Assembly (NCBI RefSeq): GCF_000425165.1
Contig: NZ_KE384319.1
Location: 248,001 to 312,000 of the forward strand
DNA from: Photobacterium halotolerans DSM 18316
GTDB lineage: Bacteria > Pseudomonadota > Gammaproteobacteria > Enterobacterales > Vibrionaceae
Length of the DNA: 64,000 bases
Reading direction: 5' to 3'
A program made the translations under genes and the position numbers. This document shows positions 29,290-38,427 of the stretch, in pieces. Within the stretch, counting starts at the first letter, position 1. Each line of letters opens with the position of its first letter. The notes under the pieces are model-generated. The model did not search any database and was not told the DNA's origin. It was given only the letters and a program-made list of their open reading frames with translations.

Positions 29290-29835
29290 TTAACGGCCGC
29301 TTTGACTCCATTGACTGGCAAGCAGACCATAAATCGCAGAATCTGACATTCTGCCGTCAACAATCCACCTTTCAGGCAAATACCCTTCCTGTGAGAAACC
29401 CAGTCTCGTCAGTACCTTTGCTGAGCCAGTGTTATCCGGGTCAATTTCTGCCTCTATCCTGTTGAGTTGCATTTCCTGAAAAGCAAACTGAATCAGGGCA
29501 AAGCCGACTTCATGGACAATGCCTCTGCCCCAGTGGGCTTTGGCAATACCAAAACCCAGTTCAGCTCTGCGCGAATATTGATCAATATTAAAAAGCATGC
29601 ACTTGCCTAACAATTGCTGTCCGGGTTGCTCATAAATCCCCAACACCAGCTTTTCCGGCTCATCCAGTGACGGTTTCGATGCCTGTATATAATCATTCGC
29701 CTCTTCGATGGTTTGCCACGGGCTGCTATCCCAATATCTCATCACGTCCGGATCTGAGAAAATATCAAACAAAGCCCCGGCATCACTCAGGGTCAGTGGG
29801 CGTAGTACGCATCTTTGGGTGATCAGTTCCAGCAC
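29290..29835 (-). CDS. RimJ/RimL-type GNAT acetyltransferase
   Basis: The 181-residue single-domain protein opens with LITQRCVLRPLTLSD, typical of RimJ/RimL-like enzymes. It carries AELGFGIAKAHWGRGIVHEV (acetyl-CoA loop) and NRIEAEIDPDNTGSAKVLTRLGF. Relatives acetylate N-terminal amines of ribosomal proteins or small amines; the substrate here is unknown. Confidence 0.88.
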   Translation of the reverse strand: MLELITQRCVLRPLTLSDAGALFDIFSDPDVMRYWDSSPWQTIEEANDYIQASKPSLDEPEKLVLGIYEQPGQQLLGKCMLFNIDQYSRRAELGFGIAKAHWGRGIVHEVGFALIQFAFQEMQLNRIEAEIDPDNTGSAKVLTRLGFSQEGYLPERWIVDGRMSDSAIYGLLASQWSQSGR

Positions 29836-30078
29836 GGCTTATTCCTTATTCTTCATAACCAACTCATCAGCACGAATTTATTCACTCAAATGCAGATGAA
29901 ACAAGTTGTTTAATAAAAATAAGAGTCTGAGCGCATGATTTTTATCATTGCCCCGCCCGGCAGAGCGTTCAGGCACCCAGAGTCAACCTGGCACAACGAG
30001 CAAAAATCAAAATCAGACAGTGGAAGGAAAAAGACTGGCAGGCCCCAATCAGCATAACAGGAGCCTGTGCGGCGTCGC

Positions 30079-30528
30079 CTATCGGCAGGCTTTTGCGAGG
30101 AAAACATCCAGTTTATTGGCAAATTGCTGTCTGTCAGCCTGGCTGATAGGTGCAGGACCACCGGTTTGAATACCGCTGCTGCGCATGGTCTCCATAAAAT
30201 CCCGCATTTGCAGGCGCTGTTTGATCGTATCTTTGCTGTACATTTCACCGCGTGGATTGAGCGCGTGGCCCCCTTTGGTAATGACCTCGTCAGCAAGCGG
30301 GATATCGGCCGTAATCACCAAATCACCCGGCTCAAGCTGCTGAACGATATGATTATCCGCGACATCAAAACCAGCCATCACCTGCACCGCTCGGATATGC
30401 GGTGACGGCGGAACACGGATGGCATGGTTCGCAACCAATGTCGTGCAGACACCGACCCGGTGAGCGGCACGAAAAATGATTTCTTTGATCACATTCGGGC
30501 AAGCATCAGCATCAACCCAGATATTCAT
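30079..30528 (-). CDS. yaiI: YaiI/YqxD-family protein (UPF0178, DUF188)
   Basis: The 149-residue protein begins [17 protein letters not shown] and contains [16 protein letters not shown] and ALNPRGEMY, the signatures of UPF0178. The conserved aspartates resemble PIN/NYN-type nuclease sites, but the function is not known. It is monocistronic. Confidence 0.92.
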   Translation of the reverse strand: MNIWVDADACPNVIKEIIFRAAHRVGVCTTLVANHAIRVPPSPHIRAVQVMAGFDVADNHIVQQLEPGDLVITADIPLADEVITKGGHALNPRGEMYSKDTIKQRLQMRDFMETMRSSGIQTGGPAPISQADRQQFANKLDVFLAKACR

Positions 30529-30584
30529 ATTGGTTTCCTTAATTCCGATTCAGGGCGCATTGGCCATTCGGTTTCCTATTTTGC

Positions 30585-30612
30585 ATAAAAAAAGCCGCCC
30601 GGAAAGGCGGCT
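30585..30612 (-). terminator. Intrinsic terminator of ybiT
   Basis: The stem AGCCGCC/GGCGGCT is followed on the minus strand by seven T residues, 18 bases after the ybiT stop. Confidence 0.92.
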
Positions 30613-30630
30613 GTCTTTAAAAGTACGGGA

Positions 30631-32226
30631 TTAGCACTCAATGCCCTGCTTGTGCAGGTACTCATCATAAGTCCCGTGGAAGTCATTAACACCGTCTTTG
30701 GTGATTTCAATAATACGGGTAGCCACCGAGGAGACAAACTGACGGTCGTGAGAGACAAACATCAGGGTCCCTTTGTAGTTTTCCAGCGCCAGGTTCAGAG
30801 ACTCAATCGACTCCATATCCATGTGGTTAGTTGGTTCATCCATTAACAGGATGTTTGGCTTTTGCATGATCAGTTTACCGAACAGCATACGGCCTTGCTC
30901 ACCACCGGAAATCACACGAACTGATTTCTTAATGTCATTTTGCGAGAACAGCATACGACCCAGAATGCCGCGAACAACCTGCTCGTCATCGCCTTCATTC
31001 TTCCACTGGCCCATCCAGTCCAGCAGATTCATATCGGTGTCGAAATCAGCTGAGTGATCCTGTGCGTAGAAGCCGATATTGGCATTTTCAGACCACTTGA
31101 TCATACCGCTCATCGGCGTCATAGCGCCCGCCAGGGTATTGAGGAAGGTTGACTTACCGATACCATTTTCACCGATGATTGCAATGCGCTCACCGACTTC
31201 TACCATCAGGTTAACGCCATTGATCAGGATGTTTTCACCATAACCCTGTTTCAGCCCTTCCACTTCCAGTGCGTTACGGAACAGCTCTTTTTCCTGTTCG
31301 AAGCGGATGAACGGGTTTTGACGGCTGGAAGCTTTCACTTCATCAAGCTGAATCTTATCGATCTGCTTCTGGCGAGAGGTGGCTTGTTTCGCTTTCGAGG
31401 CGTTAGCAGAGAAACGGCTGACGAACGTATTCAACTCAGCAATTTGCGCTTTCTTCTTCGCATTGTCGGCCAGCAGACGTTCACGGGCTTGAGTCGCCGC
31501 CACCATGTATTCATCATAATTACCCGGGAACAGGCGCAATTCGCCATAGTCCAGATCCGCCATATGGGTACAAACGGTGTTCAGGAAGTGACGGTCGTGC
31601 GAAATGATGATCATAGTGCAGTTACGCTGCATCAGAACCTGCTCTAACCAGCGGATAGTATTGATATCCAGGTTGTTCGTTGGTTCGTCCAGCAGCATGA
31701 TTTCAGGATCAGCAAACAGTACCTGAGCCAAAAGTACCCGTACTTTCAGGCCAGGTGCCACTTCGCTCATCAGGCTGAAATGCAGGTGCTCAGGAATACC
31801 CAGACCCAGCAGCAATTCACCCGCGCGGGCTTCCGCAGAATAACCGTCCATTTCAGCAAAATCGGTTTCCAGATCGGCAACACGCATGCCGTCTTCTTCA
31901 GACATTTCCGGCAGCGAGTAGATACGGTCGCGTTCTGCTTTGATTTCCCACAATTCTTTGTGGCCCATAATCACGGTGTCAACCACAGTGAACGCTTCAA
32001 AAGCAAACTGATCCTGACCTAACTTCGCCATACGCTCGTTAGGATCTTTACTGACCACACCAGCAGAAGGCTCCAGTTCCCCACTCAGGATTTTCATGAA
32101 CGTCGACTTACCGCAGCCGTTAGCGCCGATCAGGCCGTAACGGTTTCCTTCGCCGAATTTAACGGAGATGTTTTCAAACAGAGGCTTATCGCCAAACTGC
32201 ATGGTGATGTTCGCTGTTGTGATCAA
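30631..32226 (-). CDS. ybiT: ABC-F family ATPase YbiT
   Basis: This 531-residue protein has two ABC ATPase domains and no membrane part. Walker [10 protein letters not shown] and [17 protein letters not shown] and DEPTNHMD Walker B motifs, and an intervening charged linker ([11 protein letters not shown]) are visible. The first signature loop is degenerate ([15 protein letters not shown]), exactly as in E. coli YbiT, while the second is SGGEQGR. ABC-F proteins act on ribosomes, easing stalled or structured translation states. Translation starts at TTG (32226), with AGGA seven bases upstream. Upstream lie a 22-codon uORF overlapping this start and a hairpin with a T run. Confidence 0.94.
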   Translation of the reverse strand: MITTANITMQFGDKPLFENISVKFGEGNRYGLIGANGCGKSTFMKILSGELEPSAGVVSKDPNERMAKLGQDQFAFEAFTVVDTVIMGHKELWEIKAERDRIYSLPEMSEEDGMRVADLETDFAEMDGYSAEARAGELLLGLGIPEHLHFSLMSEVAPGLKVRVLLAQVLFADPEIMLLDEPTNNLDINTIRWLEQVLMQRNCTMIIISHDRHFLNTVCTHMADLDYGELRLFPGNYDEYMVAATQARERLLADNAKKKAQIAELNTFVSRFSANASKAKQATSRQKQIDKIQLDEVKASSRQNPFIRFEQEKELFRNALEVEGLKQGYGENILINGVNLMVEVGERIAIIGENGIGKSTFLNTLAGAMTPMSGMIKWSENANIGFYAQDHSADFDTDMNLLDWMGQWKNEGDDEQVVRGILGRMLFSQNDIKKSVRVISGGEQGRMLFGKLIMQKPNILLMDEPTNHMDMESIESLNLALENYKGTLMFVSHDRQFVSSVATRIIEITKDGVNDFHGTYDEYLHKQGIEC

Positions 32227-32291
32227 AATAGGTTCCTACAACAATAATCAGACATGAAAAAAGCTGCCTGATAGCATTGGCAGCTTTTCAT
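32223..32291 (-). CDS. Possible 22-codon leader peptide of ybiT
   Basis: An ATG frame ([18 protein letters not shown], then RNLF) ends in a TGA that overlaps the ybiT TTG start by two bases. It carries four cysteines, and the terminator-like hairpin lies wholly inside it. No Shine-Dalgarno is seen before the ATG, so translation is uncertain. Confidence 0.35.
   Translation of the reverse strand: MKSCQCYQAAFFMSDYCCRNLF
32257..32288 (-). terminator. Attenuator-like terminator in the ybiT leader
   Basis: The stem AAAGCTGCC/GGCAGCTTT has a 10-base loop and six T residues on the minus strand, about 30 bases before the ybiT start. No gene lies upstream on this strand for it to terminate, since GAPDH is divergent. 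A candidate -10, TAATAT, is at 32307-32312. Confidence 0.6.
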
Positions 32292-32312
32292 CGGAAATTG
32301 GCGAGCATATTA

Positions 32313-32837
32313 ACAGATGACGTGAGTTTTATCACGCTTTGTCTGTTCACTGAACAGAGGCGTCCGACACTTCACAGAGACGGCAACAATGGCGCTCTGC
32401 CTTAGCGCTACCTATGGCAAAGCACTTTACTGACTAAAATATCACCAGATACTGAGAAAAAACGTACCAGCACGCTGATGGCAGCAATTTCTGCAGGGCT
32501 TGACACCATTTTGGCGACCTCATCCGATTTTTTTTGTAAAAATACCAACTTTATCGAAGATGTGTTCCCTGACAGCCATTTTTTCTTGTTTTATTACAAT
32601 CATCCTAATATTTCTCAAAAAATAAGTTATCTCTTACCTCACACTTATTCCAGCATATCACTCTGACCAAACGACAAAGATCACAAGTTACAAAAGATCT
32701 AGATCACAAATACAAGTGATTAATTTTACTAGGATAATAACCTGCACGCCGTTACAATCCCTGCCCATAAAAACGATAACAGCTCACAGGATAAATGCCT
32801 GTTTTTCTTCCCAATATGTGAAAGGTCCTAAGTAAAG
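32313..32837. other. Divergent regulatory region ybiT / GAPDH
   Basis: The left part holds the ybiT promoter and the right part the GAPDH promoter with a CRP-type site and a long untranslated leader. No additional gene is convincing; a 62-codon plus-strand frame at 32478 lacks a ribosome site. Confidence 0.5.
32690..32711 (+). promoter_or_regulatory. Putative CRP-binding site upstream of GAPDH
   Basis: This 22-base sequence matches 16 positions of the CRP consensus, with a complete right half (GATCACA) and centre (GATCTAGATC). The left TGTG is degenerate. A candidate -10, GATAAT, at 32733-32738 puts the site near -42 to -44, as in class II CRP-activated promoters. Confidence 0.55.
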
Positions 32838-34277
32838 ATGAGTCCGGAAAATTACCTCCTAGACTGGCAAACAAGTCAAACTAATGCTGAATCCATCTCA
32901 CCAATTCTTGGCCAGCTATATCGACAAAAAGGCGTCGAAGTGCTGTTGTTCGGTCGTCAGGTAGTCAATGCCTCTGTTATCGACCTGATTAAAGCCCACC
33001 GTGTTGGTCGCCGTTATACCGGCTCTGATATTTCCCCTTCCCTGACCCTGCCATTGGTCGAAAAGCTGAACGACATGGACCTGTCGCCTTGCCGTATCGA
33101 TATCGGTCAGCTGGCACATGCGTACTGGAAAGATCACAATGACGAAAGCCATCTGGATGATTTCCTGGCAACGGCACTGGCTGACTCTCTGAGCAGCACA
33201 CAAACGCTGCAATCGCGTGATGTTGTCCTTTATGGTTTCGGACGGATTGGCCGCCTGCTGGCTCGTCTGCTGATTGAAAAAAGCGGCCCGGGTTACCCGC
33301 TGCGCCTGAAAGCGATTGTAGTTCGCGGTGGTAAACATGGCGACCTGGAAAAGCGCGCCAGCCTGCTGCGTCGTGACTCTGTACACGGCCAGTTTAACGG
33401 CAGCATTACTGTTGATGAAGAGCGTAAAGCCATCATTGTTAACGGTAACTACATCCAGGTTATTTATGCGAACAGCCCGGCGGATGTGGATTACACTACT
33501 TACGGTATCAGCAATGCGCTTGTGGTCGACAACACAGGTATCTGGCGTGACGCTGACGGCCTGAGCCAGCACCTGAAGTGCCCGGGTGCAGCGAAAGTGC
33601 TGCTGACCGCACCGGGTAAAGGTGAAATCAAGAACATCGTATTCGGTGTGAATGAAAAAGACATTCTGAGCGAAGATACCATTATCTCGGCGGCAAGCTG
33701 CACCACCAACGCCATTACGCCAGTGCTGAAAGCCGTCCATGATAAGTACGGTGTACTGAACGGACACATTGAAACCGTTCACTCTTACACTAACGATCAG
33801 AACCTGATCGACAACTTCCATTCAGGCGAACGTCGTGGACGTTCAGCATCACTGAACATGGTACTGACGTCTACCGGTGCGGCGAAAGCAGTAGCAAAAG
33901 CACTGCCTGCACTGGCCGGTAAACTGACAGGTAACGCGATTCGTGTCCCTACCCCGAATGTGTCCATGGCGGTGGCTAACCTGAATCTCGATACTGATGT
34001 CTCTGCGGAAGAGCTGAACATCTACCTGAGAAACGTCGCCTTGAATTCGGCTCTGTCTGGCCAGATCGATTACACCCAATCGACTGAGATTGTATCCAGC
34101 GACATCGTGGGCTCTCGCCATGCGGGTGTTGTCGATGGTGCGGCGACTATCGCACAAGACAAACGCTGCGTGCTGTATATCTGGTATGACAACGAATTTG
34201 GCTACAGCTGCCAGGTCGTTCACTGTATGGAACAGATGATGGGCGTTCGCTATCAGACCTTCCCTGCACTGAAATAA
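32838..34277 (+). CDS. Glyceraldehyde-3-phosphate dehydrogenase, long form
   Basis: The 479-residue protein has an N-terminal extension of about 125 residues before the NAD-binding loop YGFGRIGR (132-139). Catalytic Cys288 is in ISAASCTTNAI, and His follows in ETVHSYTNDQ. Ordinary GAPDH is about 335 residues; this long form is typical of Vibrio and some marine bacteria. The enzyme interconverts glyceraldehyde-3-phosphate and 1,3-bisphosphoglycerate. A second, standard gapA is presumably elsewhere. Whether this form favours gluconeogenesis is inference, though a CRP-type site upstream would fit carbon-source control. Confidence 0.92.
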   Translation: MSPENYLLDWQTSQTNAESISPILGQLYRQKGVEVLLFGRQVVNASVIDLIKAHRVGRRYTGSDISPSLTLPLVEKLNDMDLSPCRIDIGQLAHAYWKDHNDESHLDDFLATALADSLSSTQTLQSRDVVLYGFGRIGRLLARLLIEKSGPGYPLRLKAIVVRGGKHGDLEKRASLLRRDSVHGQFNGSITVDEERKAIIVNGNYIQVIYANSPADVDYTTYGISNALVVDNTGIWRDADGLSQHLKCPGAAKVLLTAPGKGEIKNIVFGVNEKDILSEDTIISAASCTTNAITPVLKAVHDKYGVLNGHIETVHSYTNDQNLIDNFHSGERRGRSASLNMVLTSTGAAKAVAKALPALAGKLTGNAIRVPTPNVSMAVANLNLDTDVSAEELNIYLRNVALNSALSGQIDYTQSTEIVSSDIVGSRHAGVVDGAATIAQDKRCVLYIWYDNEFGYSCQVVHCMEQMMGVRYQTFPALK

Positions 34278-34690
34278 GCCCTACACAATAATAACAATAT
34301 TCTCTTGCTGAACTTTAGCCGCCTGGTAATAACTCACACAGGCGGCATTTTTATTTCCGTCAAACAAAATGAGAAGAGTCAGTAACAGTTATTCAGCAAA
34401 ACCAACAGCGACTTTTTCAATATCCGCTTCGCCGCTCACGCCAGCAAAGTCAGAAAGATTATCAGCAATGCTTGTATTGCTGCTTTGGCAGTAACACTCT
34501 GTTATTTTTATGCATTATCCGACTGTGCAATTGCGCACAGCGACTCCACGCCAACCGTGTATTCGACCATCTAAAAATATCAGTGATTATTCAGATAACC
34601 GTAATGCCACTTTTCTGAACAAGGATGTATAGACTTTGCCCGTCCAGTCAGTAGTAACGCACTTCAATCTGGTTGAGCTATGGGGATAAA
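34278..34690. other. Intergenic region after GAPDH
   Basis: A terminator hairpin (34318-34346, GCCGCCTG with its complement, then ATTTTTAT) ends the GAPDH transcript. The remainder holds no convincing gene. One frame with signal-peptide-like composition has no start codon. Confidence 0.5.
34318..34353 (+). terminator. Intrinsic terminator of GAPDH
   Basis: The 8-bp GC-rich stem GCCGCCTG/CAGGCGGC has a 13-base loop and is followed by ATTTTTAT. Confidence 0.85.
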
Positions 34691-34717
34691 AAAACCGCCC
34701 GGGATGTCGGGCGGTTT
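34686..34717 (-). terminator. Intrinsic terminator of iutA
   Basis: The 10-bp stem AAACCGCCCG and its complement is followed on the minus strand by seven T residues. Confidence 0.92.
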
Positions 34718-34746
34718 AAAGGCAGGATAAATGTATATTTAACGAA

Positions 34747-36936
34747 TCAGAACTTCACTTGGTAGTTCAGTGTATACGTCCGGCCACGGCCACGGTAGTC
34801 ATATGCAGCCGCATCGTAGTGTGCAGAATACAGGATTTGCGCGCGTTGTCCCCAAAGAGTCGTATAGTCTTCATCAAACAGGTTATTAATACCAAAGCCT
34901 AAGCTGCCGACAGGTAATTGATAGGTACCAATCAGATCAAACAGCGTATAGCCATCAATCTTGTTATTCTCAGGCTGTTTCGCATTCTTCGTTTCATCTT
35001 CATAATCAAACAGAGTTTGAGAATGAAGTTTCACAGCTAAATCAGCGTCATACCAGCCAATCCATGCGTCGGCTTTAGAAATACTGGCTTCACCGGCAGA
35101 AACATCTTTCCATTGACCGTCATCTTCCAGCTCTGAGACAACGTAATGACCTGAAGTGCCGACCTGAATATTGTCTGTCGCCCAATAAGATACTAAAGCT
35201 TCAGCGCCGTAAACACGTTTCTTATCATCAACGCTTTCAATCAACAGTGTATTTTTATTGTAGCTTACTGATTTATCAGACTGAGAATAATAAGCGGCAG
35301 TCTGAACACTGACATCAGCTAGCTCAGTACGGAAACCAAGCTCATAGCTGTTGGTTTTTATGCCTGACATTTTAGAATCATTGACATTGATGCTGTCGCT
35401 CAATGCGTAATGTCCGTTGGCATCCGCTGCAGAATATGTGCCTTGACCATAGTATTTCGCAGGATCTGCCAGATCGAAACCTTGTGAGAAGTTTGCCCAT
35501 ACCTGAGTTTCCGGAGAGAACTTGTAGATAGTACCTAAGTTAAACAGGCCGATGTTGTAGTCCGTCGAACCACCTGGTACAGCGTCAGCTGAAGTTCCAT
35601 TTCCTGCGGCAATCTTCTTTTGAACACTATAAGCGACAAAATCATCAATTTCGTTATCGATATATTGGAAACGATAACCACCCTGAACAGACCATTGATC
35701 TGTAATGTCATAACCTGCCTGGATAAAGGCTGCAATGGAACTAACATCTACGCCAGGGTATCGACCCACTTTCGCATAGGTCTCGTTAACCAGATTACCT
35801 GAATTATTTGCAACAGTTGGATCAAACAATGCCTGGTTGCTGTCGAAAGAATCAATATAACCATCCAGACCATAAACCAGATTCAGATTACCAAACTGTT
35901 TGGCCAATGCCAGCTGTAAAGACAGTACATCAGTTTTTTGCTGAGAAGCACTTTGATAATAAGGTGTATAAGTCTGATCTTCAGTTCGGTAAGACAGTTC
36001 AGCAATAAGCTGGTGGCTCAAAAAATCGCTGTTGCTGTAAGCAGCATTTAATAGAATACGTTCGGTACCATGCTGGCGATCCGATTCAAAACCTTTACGA
36101 ACATCAACAAATTGACTGTTCACAATGTACAGTCCATACGGTGAATCTTGCTGGCTATCATAGTACTGCGCCAGCAAATCCAGTGACTGTGTATCAGTCA
36201 GAGTAATGGTTGAGTGAATCTGAGTATCAATCGTTTCGTTATACTGCAAAGAGCCTTGAGATATGTCAGGCGTTACTATGTCGCCGTTTGCATCATAGAA
36301 ACCTTGTGTCTTGGTATACACAGCGGCGGCACGCGTTTTTACACGCTCAGTACCACCTGAAATAGACTGAGCTAACTTATAATCCAGGTCATCACTGGAA
36401 TTAAAACCAGAAGTTGAGCTGACATAGCTTTCAAACTGCAGCGCTTCGCTTTCTGCTTTTTTAGTGATGATGTTAATCACACCACCGGTTGCGCCTGCAC
36501 CATAAATAGAGGTTGCACCCGACAGCACTTCTATACGTTCAATGTTGAACGGGTCGATGGAATCCAGGTGACGGCTGATTGGGCGAGAAGATTGTAATGA
36601 CACACCGTCAATCATCACTAACATCGCACGGCCGCGTAGATTTTGACCGTAGTTGGTACGGGCACCACTGCTGACATCCAGAGACGGAATGGAAGTTGCC
36701 AGAATCTCACCCAGCGTCTTGCCGCCACGGTATTCTTGCTCGATTTGCGCATTGTCGATGTACCAGACTGTGCCTGGAATATCACTGATCGCTTTCGGTG
36801 TGCGGCTGGACACCACCACCATTTTTTCTTCCGTTGTCTTATATTCTTGAGCGAAAGCTGCGCTGGATACGAAAGTAGTGGCAGCCACTGCAGCTGCCAC
36901 TGTCGTCAATTGAAACATCCCTTTTTTCACGGCCAT
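34747..36936 (-). CDS. iutA: TonB-dependent ferric aerobactin receptor
   Basis: This 729-residue outer-membrane receptor has a signal peptide (cleavage near AFA/QEY) and a TonB-box-like EKMVVVSS. The plug domain includes GGKTLGEILATSIPSLDVSSG and SIYGAGATGGVINIITKK. A 22-strand barrel region follows, ending in an aromatic-terminated YTLNYQVKF. The length matches E. coli IutA (732 residues). The ATG at 36936 is chosen because it gives a proper signal peptide; the frame extends to a TTG at 36969. It imports ferric aerobactin using TonB energy. Its separate Fur-box-like sequence suggests independent transcription downstream of iucD. Confidence 0.93.
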   Translation of the reverse strand: MAVKKGMFQLTTVAAAVAATTFVSSAAFAQEYKTTEEKMVVVSSRTPKAISDIPGTVWYIDNAQIEQEYRGGKTLGEILATSIPSLDVSSGARTNYGQNLRGRAMLVMIDGVSLQSSRPISRHLDSIDPFNIERIEVLSGATSIYGAGATGGVINIITKKAESEALQFESYVSSTSGFNSSDDLDYKLAQSISGGTERVKTRAAAVYTKTQGFYDANGDIVTPDISQGSLQYNETIDTQIHSTITLTDTQSLDLLAQYYDSQQDSPYGLYIVNSQFVDVRKGFESDRQHGTERILLNAAYSNSDFLSHQLIAELSYRTEDQTYTPYYQSASQQKTDVLSLQLALAKQFGNLNLVYGLDGYIDSFDSNQALFDPTVANNSGNLVNETYAKVGRYPGVDVSSIAAFIQAGYDITDQWSVQGGYRFQYIDNEIDDFVAYSVQKKIAAGNGTSADAVPGGSTDYNIGLFNLGTIYKFSPETQVWANFSQGFDLADPAKYYGQGTYSAADANGHYALSDSINVNDSKMSGIKTNSYELGFRTELADVSVQTAAYYSQSDKSVSYNKNTLLIESVDDKKRVYGAEALVSYWATDNIQVGTSGHYVVSELEDDGQWKDVSAGEASISKADAWIGWYDADLAVKLHSQTLFDYEDETKNAKQPENNKIDGYTLFDLIGTYQLPVGSLGFGINNLFDEDYTTLWGQRAQILYSAHYDAAAYDYRGRGRTYTLNYQVKF

Positions 36937-36979
36937 GATTACCACTTTCTGTTTTAAGTTAACTATCAATATGGAGTTT

Positions 36980-36998
36980 GATAATCATACTCATTTGC
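36980..36998 (-). promoter_or_regulatory. Fur-box-like operator before iutA
   Basis: The sequence GATAATCATACTCATTTGC matches 15 of 19 bases of the Fur consensus. It lies 44 bases upstream of the iutA start and downstream of iucD, indicating iron-repressed transcription. Confidence 0.8.
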
Positions 36999-37094
36999 CA
37001 CTTTATTTCTATATCTGAGAGCAAAAAAGTTCAATTTTTATGTATTTTTTTGGCCTTATATTTCATAAGGGTACCTATAAGACCTGAATAGAAG

Positions 37095-38411
37095 TTAAGA
37101 AGCATTGGCGTACTCTGTGACCAGACTTTCTGTCACCCACTCGATCATGCCCTTGTCACTTTCAATATCGAAAATAGGTTTCTGGCAAAGCTGATTGATA
37201 ATCCGGGCACTGCGCCATGCCATCAGGCTCAACTGAGGCTCCGCTATACCGTGACTGTGCATGCCGGCATTCACCGCAAAGATTTTATTGTCAGCGCTGC
37301 CTTTCCATTTCAATTCGAAGTTAGGTGTCATGCCGTATCGGCCTTTCTCATCCAGTTCCAGTAACGGCAAAATGGATTTCAGGCACTGCGGATAAGGTGA
37401 ACTGAAACCGGTAGCCAGGATAATAATATCGGCTTCATGCGCTTCCACCTGCTGGCTCAGTGCATTGAGTGACTGAATGGAAAAACCGCCAGGCTGGTTG
37501 TCAACGGCACTCACCGTTCGATGCGGCAACAGGCGTACCCACTTGTCTTCTTTCAGAACATCAAACCGGTAGTAAAGCTCGCGATAAATCGCTAATAAAG
37601 CCGCCTGAGTCACACCATCAGAAGTCAGTTTCTGAGCATCAATTTCGGACTGTTTTACTGACGGGTCCAAATCCAGGAATGTTTCAACATATTCAGGCGT
37701 GAAGAACTCATTGGTGAATGCCGCTTCGTCAAGTGGCTGGAAGTTCGAACGACGGGATAACCAGTCCAGGCTTTTCACTTTGCCCCACTTGCCGTTCAGC
37801 ACATTCAGGAAAATATCAGCACCACTCTGACCGCCACCGACAACCATGACGCGCTTACCGGTAAAATCACGATCACGCAGACCCATTTCAGCGGCATGAA
37901 ACACCTTGTCGCTGATATGCGGTTTGGCACAATCAGGAATGAACGGCACTTTACCTGTGCCAATACAAAGATTTTTCGCTAAGTAGGAACCATTAGTGGT
38001 CTCAATTTCAAACGCTTCTCCCGTGTACTCAATACTCTCTACACGACTTGAAAACTGTACGTTTGATAATTGGTGTGCTGTCCAGGCCAGATAATCAGAA
38101 AATTCATGACGACTGATGCAACTCAGCTCTGCAGACAAAAAGCGATAAAACTTTTTCTGATCAACCAGGTATGACAGAAATGAGTATGGATTTTGCGGAT
38201 CAACCGCCGTCACCAGATCTTTCAGAAACATGGTCTGCATATTGGTGTTATCCAGTAACAGCCCCGGATGCCAGGAAAAAGATTCACGACCTTCAAAAAA
38301 GCAGGCATTCAGCTCTGTTTTACTGTCAATAAGTGCCGCAACACTCAGATTGAACGGCCCTACACCCACACCCGCCAAGTCCAGACATTGTTTATGATTA
38401 TTCATTTTCAT
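37095..38411 (-). CDS. iucD: L-lysine N6-hydroxylase
   Basis: This 438-residue flavin monooxygenase performs the first aerobactin step, hydroxylating the lysine side chain. The FAD loop VGVGPFNLS, HPGLLLDNTNMQTMFLKDL and the NADPH loop VVGGGQSGADIF are present. ATGFSSPYP lies near the C terminus. The start at 38411 is chosen because AAGGA lies seven bases upstream, 16 bases after the iucC stop. The frame continues upstream into iucC without support. It is the last gene of the iucABCD operon. Confidence 0.94.
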   Translation of the reverse strand: MKMNNHKQCLDLAGVGVGPFNLSVAALIDSKTELNACFFEGRESFSWHPGLLLDNTNMQTMFLKDLVTAVDPQNPYSFLSYLVDQKKFYRFLSAELSCISRHEFSDYLAWTAHQLSNVQFSSRVESIEYTGEAFEIETTNGSYLAKNLCIGTGKVPFIPDCAKPHISDKVFHAAEMGLRDRDFTGKRVMVVGGGQSGADIFLNVLNGKWGKVKSLDWLSRRSNFQPLDEAAFTNEFFTPEYVETFLDLDPSVKQSEIDAQKLTSDGVTQAALLAIYRELYYRFDVLKEDKWVRLLPHRTVSAVDNQPGGFSIQSLNALSQQVEAHEADIIILATGFSSPYPQCLKSILPLLELDEKGRYGMTPNFELKWKGSADNKIFAVNAGMHSHGIAEPQLSLMAWRSARIINQLCQKPIFDIESDKGMIEWVTESLVTEYANAS

Positions 38412-38427
38412 TTCTATTTCCTTATTG

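Noticed and set aside
34395..34572. Frame encoding a signal-peptide-like stretch (IIAALAV-type composition) after GAPDH
   Set aside because: There is no ATG, GTG or TTG after the preceding in-frame stop, so it has no start codon.
37007..37080. Hairpin near CCTTATA/TAAGG downstream of iucD as a terminator
   Set aside because: On the minus strand it is followed by A residues, not T, so termination between iucD and iutA is not supported.
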